Below the pieces are notes generated by a model. That model was not told where the DNA came from and ran no database searches. It saw only the letters and a program-made list of their open reading frames with translations. A stretch of DNA of 64,000 nucleotides from Clostridium sp. K13 (lineage in GTDB: Bacteria > Bacillota > Clostridia > Clostridiales > Clostridiaceae). This document shows positions 36,974 through 49,265 of the stretch, in pieces. A program made the translations under genes and the position numbers. Location: contig NZ_JAASHM010000003.1 in the NCBI RefSeq assembly GCF_019734195.1, positions 150,574 to 214,573 of the forward strand, read 5' to 3'. Every line of letters starts with the position of its first letter. Positions within the stretch are counted from its first letter, which is position 1.

Positions 36974-38137
36974 TTAAATTAAATTATCATCTTTTAATAA
37001 ATTATATAGTGTAGGATTAAAATTAAATGTATTAATTAGGTTATCAACTTCTTTTAAAGATTTTTCCTTTTTCTCTTTTGAAATATTTGTTTTAGAGGCT
37101 CTTATTAAAATATTTTTAGGAGAATGAGAAATGTCTATAAATTCTAATAGTTGTGTTTTATATCCTGCAGCCTCTAATAAGTTAGCTCTTACACTATCTG
37201 TCATTAAAGCGGCTACCCTTTCTTGAATTATTCCATACTTAGTTAATATTGATAATTCATCTGCTTTCATTTGAGCATTAAACTCATGCTGACAACATGG
37301 TACAGAGAAAATAAATTTACTATTCCATTTAACCGCATTATATAAAGCATAATCTGTTGCTGTATTACATGCATGTAAAGTTATTACCATATCAACTTTA
37401 TTATTATATTTGAATCCATTAATATCACCTAACTCAAAATGTAAATTATCATATTTATATCTTTGAGCTATTTCATTACATTTTTTAATTACATCTTCCT
37501 TTAAATCTAATCCAATCATCTTTACATTTATTTTTTTTATTTCTACGAAATAGTAATATAATACAAATGTTAAATATGATTTCCCACATCCAAAATCTAA
37601 TATAGTTAACTCTTTATAATCATTCTTTTTAATTTCATCATCTATTATTTCTATAAATCTATTTATTTGCTTATATTTATCATATTTAGAGTTAATAACT
37701 TTCCCTTCCTTAGTAAATACTCCTAAGTCTATAAGAGGTTCTATAATCATCCCCTCTTTTAATATATAGTTTTTCTCTTTATTATGACCTTTTTTAACTA
37801 TTTTAACATTATCAGATTTTTTCTTACTTAAAAATACTTTTCCCTTTTTAGATATTTTCATATCATATGTACAATTATTTGACCATGCAGAAAGTTGTTT
37901 ATAAGCTCCAGTTATGCACTCGCATACTTTTTCATTTATACTTTCTACATCTATGTTTTCATGAAAAACTTGTTTATCAGTAAATTTCTCTATTTGATAA
38001 AATTTTCCCTTATTAGTTTCCTTTAAATTAATTGTTATTTTATTGTACTTAACATCTTTATTAAGCTTATTACTTATAACAACCTTAATTATGTCATCTT
38101 TAAACATTTCATCTAATATCTTTTTTAATTCTTCCAT
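36974..38137 (-). CDS. SAM-dependent methyltransferase, class I
   Basis: The 387-aa protein has an N-terminal domain of about 150 residues, basic and Lys-rich. A Rossmann methyltransferase follows with motif I LDFGCGKSYLTFVLYYY, motif II IGLDLKEDV and motif IV VDMVITLHACNTATDYAL. The FGCGKSYLTF form and long N-terminus fit a conserved Firmicute group thought to act on RNA or nucleotides. The substrate is unknown. Confidence 0.8.
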   Translation of the reverse strand: MEELKKILDEMFKDDIIKVVISNKLNKDVKYNKITINLKETNKGKFYQIEKFTDKQVFHENIDVESINEKVCECITGAYKQLSAWSNNCTYDMKISKKGKVFLSKKKSDNVKIVKKGHNKEKNYILKEGMIIEPLIDLGVFTKEGKVINSKYDKYKQINRFIEIIDDEIKKNDYKELTILDFGCGKSYLTFVLYYYFVEIKKINVKMIGLDLKEDVIKKCNEIAQRYKYDNLHFELGDINGFKYNNKVDMVITLHACNTATDYALYNAVKWNSKFIFSVPCCQHEFNAQMKADELSILTKYGIIQERVAALMTDSVRANLLEAAGYKTQLLEFIDISHSPKNILIRASKTNISKEKKEKSLKEVDNLINTFNFNPTLYNLLKDDNLI

Positions 38138-38254
38138 ATGTATCTCACCTTATTTATGTATAATATAATATCATTTTAATTTATATAATATCATTTTTCC
38201 ATTATTAATTATATATGTTAATTTGAATTATTCAAATTTTTATTAAATATTCTA

Positions 38255-38294
38255 AAAAATAAATGGCTAGCATATATACTAGCCATTTATTTTT
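38255..38294 (-). terminator. Terminator of the 39-aa Cys-rich gene
   Basis: A perfect 16-bp stem (AAAAATAAATGGCTAG and its complement) has an 8-nt loop. One arm touches the stop codon. Confidence 0.85.
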
Positions 38295-38413
38295 TAATAA
38301 TTTTCTTTTATATTTTGACCCTTTTTACCTTTTCTATGTTCACATCCACAATTATTTGCTTTCTTTTCTTTTTCTTGTTGACTTGAGCAACAACAGCTAT
38401 GCTTTTCACCCAT
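38294..38413 (-). CDS. 39-aa Cys-rich protein
   Basis: ATG at 38413 behind AGGAGGAATTAATACT opens 39 codons: MGEKHSCCCSSQQEKEKKANNCGCEHRKG and a basic tail. Five Cys and two His in a very short, hydrophilic chain suggest metal binding. It has its own ribosome site and terminator, which supports a real gene. It is not recognised as a known family. Confidence 0.65.
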   Translation of the reverse strand: MGEKHSCCCSSQQEKEKKANNCGCEHRKGKKGQNIKENY

Positions 38414-38543
38414 AGTATTAATTCCTCCTATATGAAAATACATTATAATGTTTATCTTACATTACAAAGTTATTTTACTCATATATAAATATATCATGCT
38501 ATGTAATTACAGTACTAATTAGTAGTATTATGCAATCTATAAT

Positions 38544-39590
38544 TTATACTATAAAGAATCCAGCTGCAATTATTAAATACACTGCAACTAATTGAGCTCC
38601 TTCTAACCAATTTGATTCTCCATCACTAGCTACTTTATTGGCAATCAATACTGATACTATAAGAGCAATTAGTTCAAATTGATTAAATATTATAGTCATA
38701 GGTGTAAACATAAGACTTAAGAATATAAGCACTGGGGCTACAAATAAAATTATTTGCATACTTGAACCTATTGCAATTTCAATTGCAACATCCATTTTAT
38801 TTTTTAAAGCCATAGTAATTGCTGTAGTATGTTCAGCTGCATTTCCTATTATAGGAATTAATATAATTCCTACAAATGATTCACTTAATCCCAATTTTCC
38901 TGTTATTCCTTCTACTCCATCAACTAAAAATTCACTTTCTATGGCAATAAAAACAGTAGCTACTATTAAAATAATTATAGCCTTTTTTAAAGACCATTTT
39001 GCTTTTCCCTCTTCTTCATCATAATTTACTGCATATAATTCTTTATGAGTAAAAAATGAAAATACTAAGCTTAATATATATATTATAAACATTATAACTG
39101 CTACTACTAAGCTCAATCCTTCATATCTAGTATTTAACAAATTATTTGGAAAAGTATGAGTAAATACTGCTGGTATTGATAATCCAATAACTGCAAATAA
39201 TAACATACTAGATGTAACTTCAACTATATTTTTATTAAATTTTTGATTTTTATGCTTAATTCCTCCCATGAGCATACTAGCACCTAATACTAATAAAATA
39301 TTACCTATAATTGATCCCGCAATAGATGATTTAACTACTTCAAATAAACCTTGCTTTAATGCAAAAAATGAAATTATTAATTCTGTTGCATTTCCAAAGG
39401 TTGCATTTAAAAATCCTCCAATTTTAGGACCTGCATAAAATGATATTTCTTCTGTACCTTCTCCCATTAAACCTGCAAGAGGTATAATTGATAATGCTGC
39501 CAAAATAAACATTACTGTTGGAGAAAAATTCATAAATTTCCCTATTATGCTGATTGGAATAAAAATCAACATATATTTTAAGAACTTCAT
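38544..39590 (-). CDS. Calcium/proton exchanger (CaxA family)
   Basis: The 348-aa membrane antiporter exports Ca2+ (or another divalent cation) in exchange for H+. It has about eleven hydrophobic helices with the two signature repeats GNATELIIS and GNAAEHTTAI, each providing an acidic ion-binding residue. The start is placed at ATG 39590. A TTG five codons earlier is possible but the intervening bases act as the weak SD (GGATGTG). Confidence 0.9.
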   Translation of the reverse strand: MKFLKYMLIFIPISIIGKFMNFSPTVMFILAALSIIPLAGLMGEGTEEISFYAGPKIGGFLNATFGNATELIISFFALKQGLFEVVKSSIAGSIIGNILLVLGASMLMGGIKHKNQKFNKNIVEVTSSMLLFAVIGLSIPAVFTHTFPNNLLNTRYEGLSLVVAVIMFIIYILSLVFSFFTHKELYAVNYDEEEGKAKWSLKKAIIILIVATVFIAIESEFLVDGVEGITGKLGLSESFVGIILIPIIGNAAEHTTAITMALKNKMDVAIEIAIGSSMQIILFVAPVLIFLSLMFTPMTIIFNQFELIALIVSVLIANKVASDGESNWLEGAQLVAVYLIIAAGFFIV

Positions 39591-39660
39591 ATATATCACA
39601 TCCAATTCATTTCAATATATGATGTATTTTTCCCATTATCCCAAGATATTATTATAAAAA

Positions 39661-39692
39661 AAGCTATCTATGAAAAAACTCATAGATAGTTT
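39661..39692 (-). terminator. Terminator of the pentapeptide-repeat gene
   Basis: CTATCTATGA / TCATAGATAG stem with a 6-nt loop, followed by six U on the minus strand. Confidence 0.75.
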
Positions 39693-39700
39693 AATTTTTT

Positions 39701-40345
39701 TTACTTTATATTTAATCCTAATAATCTACTTAAATCTAATGCTTGCATTGTTGTTACTGTAGTTCCATATATATTAGAAATATCTACATCAATTCCTGTA
39801 ATATCACAAGTAGTTAAATCCATTTTACCTAAAAATGTTTTATTAAAAAATCCGTTTGTAAAATTACAATTATCAAAGGTTACTTTATCTAATTTTACCT
39901 CTTGGAATATACTTTCTATCATATTACATTCAATAAAATTAACACTTACTATTTTACTATAAGAAAAATTAGAATATTTTCCTAATATATTTTCAAATAA
40001 TACATTTTTAAAACTACATTCATCAAAGCGTGTACCTATTAATTTACAATTGATAAATTGTGCTCTATGTATACTTCCACCACTAAATGATACATTAGAT
40101 AAATCACAATTTTTAAATATTGTATCTATTAAATCAACTCTTTCAAAATTACAGTCTATAAAAGTTATATTATCAAATATACATGAATCTATTGTTAAAC
40201 CTATATCATTCTTATCTTCAATATCTGTATTTTCTATAATCTTATTTTGTATTTTTTCACTATAGATAAATTCTTCTCTTAAATCTATTATTTTTCCAAC
40301 ATCATCAATAAATTTAGGATTTTGTATTTTAATTAACTTTGTCAT
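39701..40345 (-). CDS. Pentapeptide-repeat protein
   Basis: From the ATG at 40345 (GAGGAGAGGATTTA upstream) it is 214 aa. Tandem pentapeptides of the form A(D/N)LxF appear as FIDCNFERVDLIDTIF, CDLSNVSF, CKLIGTRFDECSF and others over residues 60-200. They predict a right-handed four-sided beta helix. Some family members mimic DNA and protect gyrase, but nothing here proves that role. Confidence 0.85.
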   Translation of the reverse strand: MTKLIKIQNPKFIDDVGKIIDLREEFIYSEKIQNKIIENTDIEDKNDIGLTIDSCIFDNITFIDCNFERVDLIDTIFKNCDLSNVSFSGGSIHRAQFINCKLIGTRFDECSFKNVLFENILGKYSNFSYSKIVSVNFIECNMIESIFQEVKLDKVTFDNCNFTNGFFNKTFLGKMDLTTCDITGIDVDISNIYGTTVTTMQALDLSRLLGLNIK

Positions 40346-40444
40346 TAAATCCTCTCCTCGCTTATATATCACATATATCATTATATATTATCTAAATAAT
40401 ATATGATATACATAATATATACTTAGAAAATGAAAGGTTTGATA

Positions 40445-40798
40445 TTATATCTTTTCCATACTTCTAGTTGCAACTAAATCAATTCCTGTATTTAATATAT
40501 TCTTTATAATAATATCACCTAGCTTTATTGGAGCTAAAACAGTAATACTATTTATTATCTTCATAGCCTGAAAATTTAACTCTTTAGGTATAGCTCCATT
40601 TGTCTTTACTGGTAAAACTGGTAAAGCGGCAGACTTAATCTTTACAGTTGATGTAATAACTCTAACTGGATTAATAACCTCATTTAATCCATATTCTTCT
40701 CCACGCCTGCATGTATTACCTTTTACTATCTTATTATCTATATCTACAGTTAAATGACATCCCATTGGGCAACATATACATATTAACTCTCTATTCAT
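40445..40798 (-). CDS. DUF1667 protein of the glycerol-3-phosphate operon
   Basis: The 117-aa protein has a CICCPMGCHL motif and later NTCRRGEEYG, four conserved Cys typical of DUF1667. That family is almost always next to glpO-like genes and probably has an electron-transfer role. The start is ATG 40798, one base after the stop of the upstream gene. The in-frame ATG at 40810 abuts the GGAGG and is less likely. Confidence 0.85.
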   Translation of the reverse strand: MNRELICICCPMGCHLTVDIDNKIVKGNTCRRGEEYGLNEVINPVRVITSTVKIKSAALPVLPVKTNGAIPKELNFQAMKIINSITVLAPIKLGDIIIKNILNTGIDLVATRSMEKI

Positions 40799-40799
40799 A

Positions 40800-42053
40800 T
40801 TACTTGTCATCCTCCACTGATATAATTAAATCCTCTTTTATACCATCTAATTTAGATTTACTCAAAACTATCTTTTCCATTTCAGCTGGAGCCAAATGTT
40901 CTTTTTTAAACTCTGAAATTATATCATTACCAGACTTTACGACTATCTTCTTGTGAGTGTATACATTATTTACCCTCATAAAGACTATAAGCTTATCTTT
41001 TATAGATTCTACATTCAGCTTCTGTGGTATAGTGTAAGTTATATTAGATCCATTAATTATATTTACATATTTTGCAGATTTTAATTTTCCACTTAAATAT
41101 TCATAAACACACTTTCCAGCTCTTTTAGCCTCTTCACTAACAAAATCAACTAAATCATGTACATGAAGTACGTTACCACAAGCAAATACTCCTTCCATAG
41201 ATGTTTCCATACTTTCGTTTACTATAAGGCCATTTGTTCTTTTATCTTTTTCTATACCAGCTTTTATAGATAATTCATTTTCAGGAATTAAACCAATAGA
41301 TAATAATAAAGTATCCACATTAAACTCTTTTTCTGTTCCCTTAATAGGTACTCTATTATCATCAACCTTTGCTATAATAACTTTTTCTAATCTATTTTTA
41401 CCTATTATATCTATTACAGTATGAGATAAATATAAAGGTATATTATAGTCATTTAAACACTGAACTATATTTCTATTTAACCCATTAGAATATGGCATTA
41501 ATTCAACAATACCTTTTACTTTTGCACCTTCTAAAGTCATTCTTCTTGCCATTATAAGGCCAATATCCCCAGAACCTAGTATTAATACCTCTCTACCAGG
41601 CATATATCCTTCCATATTTATATATCTTTGAGCTGTTCCTGCTGTTAAAACTCCTGATGGTCTATCTCCAGGTATAGCAATAGCACCCCTGGTTCTTTCT
41701 CTACATCCCATTGCAAGCACTAACGATTTTGCTTTTAATTTCATATATCCATCTTTTGTATTAATTACATGTATAGTTTTATCCCTTTCTATTTCTAAAA
41801 CCATTGTATCAAGCTTAATTTCTATGTCTGTTTTTTTAACCATATTAATAAATCTTTCCGCATATTCTGGTCCTGTAAGTTCTTCTTTAAATGTATGAAG
41901 TCCAAAGCCACTATGAATACATTGATTTAAAATGCCGCCTAATTCCTTATCTCTTTCTACTATTAATATTTTATCTACACCTTGCATTTTAGCCTCATAT
42001 GCAGCACATAGTCCCGCTGGTCCACCCCCTATTACTATTAAATCAAATACCAT
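40800..42053 (-). CDS. FAD/NAD-dependent oxidoreductase of the glycerol operon
   Basis: The 417-aa flavoprotein has GGGPAGLCAAYEA at the N-terminus for FAD, a second Rossmann motif (LILGSGDIGLIMARRM) for NAD(P)H, and ACGNVLHVHDLVD closing the FAD site. It lies between a GlpA-like dehydrogenase and DUF1667. That trio serves as a glycerol-3-phosphate dehydrogenase complex in clostridia. It probably passes electrons from the GlpA-like subunit. Confidence 0.85.
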   Translation of the reverse strand: MVFDLIVIGGGPAGLCAAYEAKMQGVDKILIVERDKELGGILNQCIHSGFGLHTFKEELTGPEYAERFINMVKKTDIEIKLDTMVLEIERDKTIHVINTKDGYMKLKAKSLVLAMGCRERTRGAIAIPGDRPSGVLTAGTAQRYINMEGYMPGREVLILGSGDIGLIMARRMTLEGAKVKGIVELMPYSNGLNRNIVQCLNDYNIPLYLSHTVIDIIGKNRLEKVIIAKVDDNRVPIKGTEKEFNVDTLLLSIGLIPENELSIKAGIEKDKRTNGLIVNESMETSMEGVFACGNVLHVHDLVDFVSEEAKRAGKCVYEYLSGKLKSAKYVNIINGSNITYTIPQKLNVESIKDKLIVFMRVNNVYTHKKIVVKSGNDIISEFKKEHLAPAEMEKIVLSKSKLDGIKEDLIISVEDDK

Positions 42054-42066
42054 TTAAATTCACCTC

Positions 42067-43497
42067 CTATTTGCTTTTTCCATACAAAATAATAGAATCA
42101 TTTTTTTCTAATAATACATCCTCCATTTTTATATTTAATTCTCTAGCAATAATTTCTTGAACTCTTGGGCCACAAAAACCGCCCTGACATCTTCCCATTC
42201 CAGGTCTACATCTTCTTTTTACTCCATCTAATGTTATTTTTCCAAAGGAGTTCTTTATTATATCAACTATTTCTCCTTCAGTAATACCTTCACATCTGCA
42301 TATCATCCTGCCATATAAAGGTTGATTTTTAATTAATTCTTCCTTTTCAAGTGGTGATAACTCCGACATCCGAACTTGTGTTCTCACTTCGATAAAATTA
42401 TCATTTTTCATTAAATTTAATCCAGAATTTCTTAATAATTTAATAATATCCTCTGCTATAGCAGGTGCTGATGATAAGCCAGGTGACTTGATTCCTGCTA
42501 CATCTATAAAGCCCTTCACCTCTGAATCTTCACCTATAATAAAATCATTAATAGTAGAAGTTGCTCTTAAGCCTGAAAATGTTCTTATACTTTCTTTAAA
42601 GTCTATTTTTTCAGTTATATGAGCTACAGATTTTCTTATATACTTTAAACCTTCACTTGTTGTATTTAATGATTCTTTATCTTCTAAATCTACTGCATTT
42701 GGACCTACTAAAATATTACCATGTACTGTAGGAGTTACTAATATACCTTTTCCAACTTTTGATGGGCAAGGAAATATTGTATGATTAACTATATTACCTT
42801 GTGACTTATCCATTACATAATATTCACCTTTTCTTGGTATTATTTTAAACTTTTCCTTGCATATCATATTATGAATTTTATCTGCGTAAATACCTGCCGC
42901 ATTTATAATATACTTAGCTTTTATTTCTTTTCCGTCTTTAATCTTAATAATAAAAATTTCTTCTAATTTATCAATTGATACTACTTCACTCTCTAATATT
43001 ATATCTCCTCCATTTTTATAACCATTTTCCATAAGTGCTATGGTATATTCAAAGGGTCCTATTATTCCTGCTGTTGGTGCATATAAAGCACCTATAACCT
43101 CTTTTGATATATTAGGTTCAAGTGATAATACCTCTTCTTTATTTAATATCTCTAATCCCTTAACACCATTAGTATTTCCATTGATGAAGAGGTCCTTAAT
43201 AACTTTTAAATCTTCATTATTAAAAGCTAAAACTAAAGACCCTATTCTTTTGAAGGGAACAGATAACTCACTACAAATCTTTTCAAACATATCATTCCCT
43301 CTAACATTATATTTTGCCATTAGCGTACCACACTTTGGATCATATCCTGCATGAATAATTGCTGAATTAGCTTTGGTAGTTCCCATAGCTACATCATTTT
43401 CTTTTTCAACTACTGCTACTTTTAAATTATATTTAGTTAACTCTCTAAAAATAGATGCTCCTATAACTCCAGCTCCAATTATTAAAACATCATACAT
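42067..43497 (-). CDS. Glycerol-3-phosphate dehydrogenase, GlpA-like
   Basis: The enzyme oxidises glycerol 3-phosphate to dihydroxyacetone phosphate. From the ATG at 43497 (AGGAG, 8-nt spacing; the GTG at 43506 abuts it) it is 476 aa. It has an N-terminal FAD motif (VLIIGAGVIGASIFREL), a DAO fold, and a C-terminal BFD-type [2Fe-2S] domain with CRCEGITEGEI and RPGMGRCQGGFCG. An alternative is an L-2-hydroxyglutarate-dehydrogenase-like enzyme, but the operon with glpK favours glycerol phosphate. Confidence 0.87.
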   Translation of the reverse strand: MYDVLIIGAGVIGASIFRELTKYNLKVAVVEKENDVAMGTTKANSAIIHAGYDPKCGTLMAKYNVRGNDMFEKICSELSVPFKRIGSLVLAFNNEDLKVIKDLFINGNTNGVKGLEILNKEEVLSLEPNISKEVIGALYAPTAGIIGPFEYTIALMENGYKNGGDIILESEVVSIDKLEEIFIIKIKDGKEIKAKYIINAAGIYADKIHNMICKEKFKIIPRKGEYYVMDKSQGNIVNHTIFPCPSKVGKGILVTPTVHGNILVGPNAVDLEDKESLNTTSEGLKYIRKSVAHITEKIDFKESIRTFSGLRATSTINDFIIGEDSEVKGFIDVAGIKSPGLSSAPAIAEDIIKLLRNSGLNLMKNDNFIEVRTQVRMSELSPLEKEELIKNQPLYGRMICRCEGITEGEIVDIIKNSFGKITLDGVKRRCRPGMGRCQGGFCGPRVQEIIARELNIKMEDVLLEKNDSIILYGKSK

Positions 43498-43531
43498 AAA
43501 ACTCACTCCTTTTTTTATTAAAATAAAAAAA

Positions 43532-43576
43532 TCAAGTATAAAAACACGAAGAATTATCTTCTGTTTTTATACTTGA
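43532..43576 (-). terminator. Terminator between glpK and the GlpA-like gene
   Basis: A 15-bp perfect stem (TCAAGTATAAAAACA and its complement) is followed by seven U. It should end or reduce glpK transcripts, so the downstream genes may have another promoter. Confidence 0.8.
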
Positions 43577-43639
43577 CTCTACTTTTTATATTCTTATTTA
43601 ACTTATTATATTATAACATTTTTCATATAATTTTATCAA

Positions 43640-45187
<1,548 letters not shown>

Positions 45188-45221
45188 TTAGTATAAAGAT
45201 TTTATTATCTATTAAATAATA

Positions 45222-45282
45222 AAAGGCTATATTGATTTATTTTACTTAAATTAAATTTTTAAAATAAATTTATATAGCCTTT
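45222..45282 (-). terminator. Terminator of the gene at 45289
   Basis: An outer stem AAAGGCTATAT / ATATAGCCTTT and an inner TTTATTTTA / TAAAATAAA pairing, ending in U-rich sequence. Confidence 0.7.
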
Positions 45283-45288
45283 AAAATA

Positions 45289-45786
45289 TTATTTTTTTGA
45301 GTTATTTAGATTTTTTAAATTACTTAAATTTATTTCTAATATATTAATTCCAAATTCAAAGGATCCATTGCTTGTATTTAATGTACTAATATCTAGTTTA
45401 TCTAATTTAATTCCATATGTGTCAGTACCATAAGCTTGTACTATCTTTTCTATATCAATGCTTAAAACCTTATCTTTTAATGTAAATCCCTCTATATCGT
45501 TAATAGATTTTGTTAAAAGTGCAATAGACCCCTTAACTAATGGATTAGAAGAATTCTTTTTAGAAATTTGAAAACTATTAATATCAATATAAATTACATT
45601 ATTTTTAAAACTAGAAATTGTCATGGATGTATCAAAATCAATATTTAATCCAACTAGCTTATAAATTCCACTTGCAGTAATTGTCTTTCCTAAGTCTAAT
45701 TTTTTTATTATTGTTTTATCTTGCAATGCCAGTAAATTTAATATGTCGTCTTTTGATAAATTTAATACTAAATTTTTTAATTTCAT
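45289..45786 (-). CDS. Hypothetical protein
   Basis: The 165-aa protein has an alternating beta pattern (TMTIS, NNVIYIDINSFQI, KVLSIDIEKIV) with no signal peptide. The beta-rich lipid-cradle look resembles DUF2993-type proteins only weakly. No family is claimed. It is monocistronic with its own terminator, upstream of glpK. Confidence 0.6.
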   Translation of the reverse strand: MKLKNLVLNLSKDDILNLLALQDKTIIKKLDLGKTITASGIYKLVGLNIDFDTSMTISSFKNNVIYIDINSFQISKKNSSNPLVKGSIALLTKSINDIEGFTLKDKVLSIDIEKIVQAYGTDTYGIKLDKLDISTLNTSNGSFEFGINILEINLSNLKNLNNSKK

Positions 45787-45949
45787 TTATTTCATTCCTT
45801 TAATACTAAAGTTTTATTCATAAAATTATATTCTTTAGTTAAAATTTAATTCCTATATTTTTGTTAATATATTATTACACATCTTTATAGTATAAAAATA
45901 AAATAATATATATACCTTTTTTCTTTTTATACAACAAGGGGATGATAAA

Positions 45950-46834
45950 TTGGAAAACTTCAAAGATTTAGCTATAAGTGATAAAGATTTATTTAATAAT
46001 TTTTTAAAGGATTATACTAATAAATCTTATGAATACTCATTTACCGCTTTATATTTATGGAGAGATTTGTGTAATACAAAATACTCCATAATAGATAATT
46101 GTCTAATAATAAAAAAAGAAACTAATGATGGCCCATTTTTTATGATGCCTCTAGGATATGATAAATCAAAACTTGAGGAATTAATCCTTAAGTTAAAATC
46201 ACTATCTACTGATGATAATATTTATTTATTAGGTGATATTGAAGATAGCTTTATATCTGATTTAAAAAACTATACTAATTTACCTTTTAAAATTATTGAA
46301 AATAGAAATACCTTTGAATATGTCTATTTAACCAATGACTTACTAAACTTAGAAGGTAAAAAATATCATCAAAAGAAAAACCATTATAATTCTTTTATAA
46401 ATTCCTATAAATATACAATTACTTCAATAGATAGTGAAGAAAAAATAAATGATTGCTTAGATTTATTATCCAAGTGGCACAAAAAAAGAATCAATCTTTG
46501 TAAAGAACTTCTGATAGAAACAAAAGAAATAACTGATTTACTTCATAATCTAAGCTATTTAAATTTATATTCAATTGCTATTTATGTTGAAAATTCTTTA
46601 GTTGGATTCTCTATTGGCGAAATACTGAGAGATACTGCTATAATTCATATTGAAAGATGTGATATTAATTATAAGGGTGTATATTCATTTATAAATAGAG
46701 AGTTTATCAAAAAGGATTTTTCTGAAACAAAATTTATTAATAGGCAAGAAGATTGTGGTAGCACTGGCTTAAGAAAATCTAAGCTTTCATATAACCCGTT
46801 ATATTTACTAAAAAAATCATTAATAATAATATAA
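45950..46834 (+). CDS. DUF2156 (phosphatidylglycerol lysyltransferase-like) protein
   Basis: The 294-aa protein has the double GNAT-like fold of DUF2156: an N-terminal part with YEYSFTALYLWRD, the HQKKNHYNSF motif, then VGFSIGEIL and IHIERCD in the second half. No membrane helices are present, unlike MprF, so it is a soluble acyl- or aminoacyl-transferase of unknown substrate. The start is TTG behind AAGGGGATGATAAA. It converges with pheT. Confidence 0.85.
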   Translation: MENFKDLAISDKDLFNNFLKDYTNKSYEYSFTALYLWRDLCNTKYSIIDNCLIIKKETNDGPFFMMPLGYDKSKLEELILKLKSLSTDDNIYLLGDIEDSFISDLKNYTNLPFKIIENRNTFEYVYLTNDLLNLEGKKYHQKKNHYNSFINSYKYTITSIDSEEKINDCLDLLSKWHKKRINLCKELLIETKEITDLLHNLSYLNLYSIAIYVENSLVGFSIGEILRDTAIIHIERCDINYKGVYSFINREFIKKDFSETKFINRQEDCGSTGLRKSKLSYNPLYLLKKSLIII

Positions 46835-46862
46835 AGGAAGCTGATATATCAGCTTCCTTTAT
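46831..46862. terminator. Bidirectional terminator overlapping a stop codon
   Basis: ATAAAGGAAGCTGA / TCAGCTTCCTTTAT, a perfect 14-bp stem with TATA loop, between converging genes. The TAA of the plus-strand gene is in the first arm. Confidence 0.85.
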
Positions 46863-46872
46863 ATTATATTTA

Positions 46873-49248
46873 TTATCTTAAAACAGCACCTAATTTATGT
46901 TCTAATGCTTTAAGAATCTTATCATGAACCTTAGCTATATCTTTATCTCCTAAAGTTTTCTTTTCATCTCTATATGCTATTGCATAAGCTATAGATTTCT
47001 TTCCTTCTGGTATTTGTGCACCTTTGTAGATATCAAATAATTGAACTTTTTCTACTAGGTTTCCACCAGCTTTTCTTATTGTTTCTTCTATATCAGCAAC
47101 TAATATAGAATCATCACAAAGTAATGCAATATCTCTTGTTACTGCTGGGAATTTTGGTAATGCCTTATATTTCTTATTTGTATTTGAAGCTTCAAATAAA
47201 GCATCTAAGTCTAATTCTGCAACATAACAATCAACGTCTACTCCATAGTTTTCAGTTACATCTGGATGTATTTCTCCAAAAACACCTGCTTTTTTATTTC
47301 TTACCATAAGAGCTGCTGTTTTTCCTGGATGATAACTTGGATTTTCGCTTTCTCTTGCATATTTAGCCTTAACACCTAGTCCTTCTACTACATTTTCAAC
47401 TATTCCTTTAAGATCTAAATAATCACAATCTCCATAAATACCAATTGTTAAAATATTCTTTTCAGTTGGTAATTGTCTTTCATCTTCGTTAGGAATGTAT
47501 ACTCTACCAATTTCAAATAATCTTACATAATCGTTATTTCTTGAATAGTTTCTTCCTAAACATTCCATCATTGAAGGAAGTGTTGTTGTTCTCATAACAC
47601 TATAGTCTTCACCTAATGGATTTTTAATTTTAACTACATTTCTTAATTCGCTGTCTTGAGGTATATTAACTTTATCAAATACCTTAGGAGACACAAATGA
47701 GTAACTAATAGATTGGTTTACTCCACTACCTACCATTATATCTATAACTGTATCACTTAATAATTCAGTTTTAGATTTTGGTTCTCTCTCTGTTGAAACC
47801 TTAAATATAGTTGTAGGAATTTTATCATATCCATAAATTCTAGCTACTTCTTCAGCTATATCTTCTTTTATAGCTATATCAATTCTAAATGTTGGTATAG
47901 TTATAACTAAATCATCACCATTAATAGTAGTCTTTAAATCTAATGAATCTAAAGCACTCTTCATTTCTTCTTTTGAAATTTCAGTTCCTAAGAATTTATT
48001 TATCCAATTAGAATCTACAGTTATAGAACCTTCTTCTTTTACTGAGTTGTAAATGTCAATAGTTCCTTCCATAACTTCTCCGCATTCTAATTCACAAATT
48101 AAAGCACATGCTCTATCTATTGCAAGTTTTGCTAAGTTTGGATCAATATCTTTATCAAATCTTGAAGAACTTTCTGATCTTAAATTTAACTTTTTAGAAC
48201 TTACTCTTATGTTAGTTCCCTCAAAGTTAGCTGATTCAAAGATTACTTCTGTAGTATCATCTTGAATTTCAGAGTTTAATCCACCCATAATTCCAGCTAC
48301 AGCTACAGATTTAGAACCATCTTTAATCATTAAGATGCTTGAATCTAATTCTCTTTCTATTTCATCTAAAGTTGTAAACTTTTCTCCATCTTGAGCAGCT
48401 TCAACAACTATGTTTTTACTTTCTATTTGTCTTGCATCAAAAGCATGCATTGGTTGACCAAGTTCTAACATAACAAAATTAGTTATATCAACTATATTGT
48501 TTATAGGTCTAACACCAGCTTCTAAAAGTCTTTCTTGCATCCAACCTGGTGATGGCATTACTTTAACATTCTTAACGCCTTTAGCCATGTATCTTCTACA
48601 TAAGTCACTTTTAATTTCAACCTTTAATTCATCATTTATATTTGATGAACATTTAGCTTCATACTCAAAGTTTGGCATTTTATAAGCTGTTCTTAAAGTT
48701 GCAGCTGTTTCTCTAGCCATACCAACTATACTTAAACAATCTGGTCTATTAGAAGTTATTTCAAAATCTAATATTGCTTTGTTTAATCCTAAATATTCTT
48801 TAATATCCATTCCAAGTGGAGCATCAGCTGGTAAAATCATTAATCCATGAACTGGTTCATCTCCAGCAATTCCTAATTCTTCTTCAGAACAGAACATACC
48901 GTTAGATACTACCCCTCTCATTTTACCTTTTTTGATTTCACTTCCATCAGCTAAAATTGATTTGTGAAGAGCAACTGGTACTATATCTTGCTCCTTCATA
49001 TTAGTTGCAGCTGTTACTATTTGTATTTCTTCATCTGCCCCTATGTTAACTTGACAAACATTTAATCTATCTGCATCTGGGTGTTTTTCTATTTTAGTAA
49101 TTTTACCAGTAACAATATTTTTTATGTTATCACCTTGTATAATAACCTCTTCTAAAGCCGAGCCTGAAAGAGTTAATTTATCTCCTAATGTATGTGGATC
49201 TACGTTAACTTCAGCGTAGTCCTTAAGCCAATTATATGGTACTTTCAT
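46873..49248 (-). CDS. pheT: Phenylalanyl-tRNA synthetase beta subunit
   Basis: The 791-aa subunit of the alpha2-beta2 enzyme has the EMAP-like tRNA-binding domain near residues 40-150, the B3/B4 editing domain, the B5 DNA-binding-like domain and a C-terminal anticodon-binding FDX-ACB domain ([13 protein letters not shown]). It begins [11 protein letters not shown] as usual. It follows pheS by 17 bp, under T-box control. Confidence 0.97.
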   Translation of the reverse strand: MKVPYNWLKDYAEVNVDPHTLGDKLTLSGSALEEVIIQGDNIKNIVTGKITKIEKHPDADRLNVCQVNIGADEEIQIVTAATNMKEQDIVPVALHKSILADGSEIKKGKMRGVVSNGMFCSEEELGIAGDEPVHGLMILPADAPLGMDIKEYLGLNKAILDFEITSNRPDCLSIVGMARETAATLRTAYKMPNFEYEAKCSSNINDELKVEIKSDLCRRYMAKGVKNVKVMPSPGWMQERLLEAGVRPINNIVDITNFVMLELGQPMHAFDARQIESKNIVVEAAQDGEKFTTLDEIERELDSSILMIKDGSKSVAVAGIMGGLNSEIQDDTTEVIFESANFEGTNIRVSSKKLNLRSESSSRFDKDIDPNLAKLAIDRACALICELECGEVMEGTIDIYNSVKEEGSITVDSNWINKFLGTEISKEEMKSALDSLDLKTTINGDDLVITIPTFRIDIAIKEDIAEEVARIYGYDKIPTTIFKVSTEREPKSKTELLSDTVIDIMVGSGVNQSISYSFVSPKVFDKVNIPQDSELRNVVKIKNPLGEDYSVMRTTTLPSMMECLGRNYSRNNDYVRLFEIGRVYIPNEDERQLPTEKNILTIGIYGDCDYLDLKGIVENVVEGLGVKAKYARESENPSYHPGKTAALMVRNKKAGVFGEIHPDVTENYGVDVDCYVAELDLDALFEASNTNKKYKALPKFPAVTRDIALLCDDSILVADIEETIRKAGGNLVEKVQLFDIYKGAQIPEGKKSIAYAIAYRDEKKTLGDKDIAKVHDKILKALEHKLGAVLR

Positions 49249-49265
49249 CTTACTTTACCTCCTAA

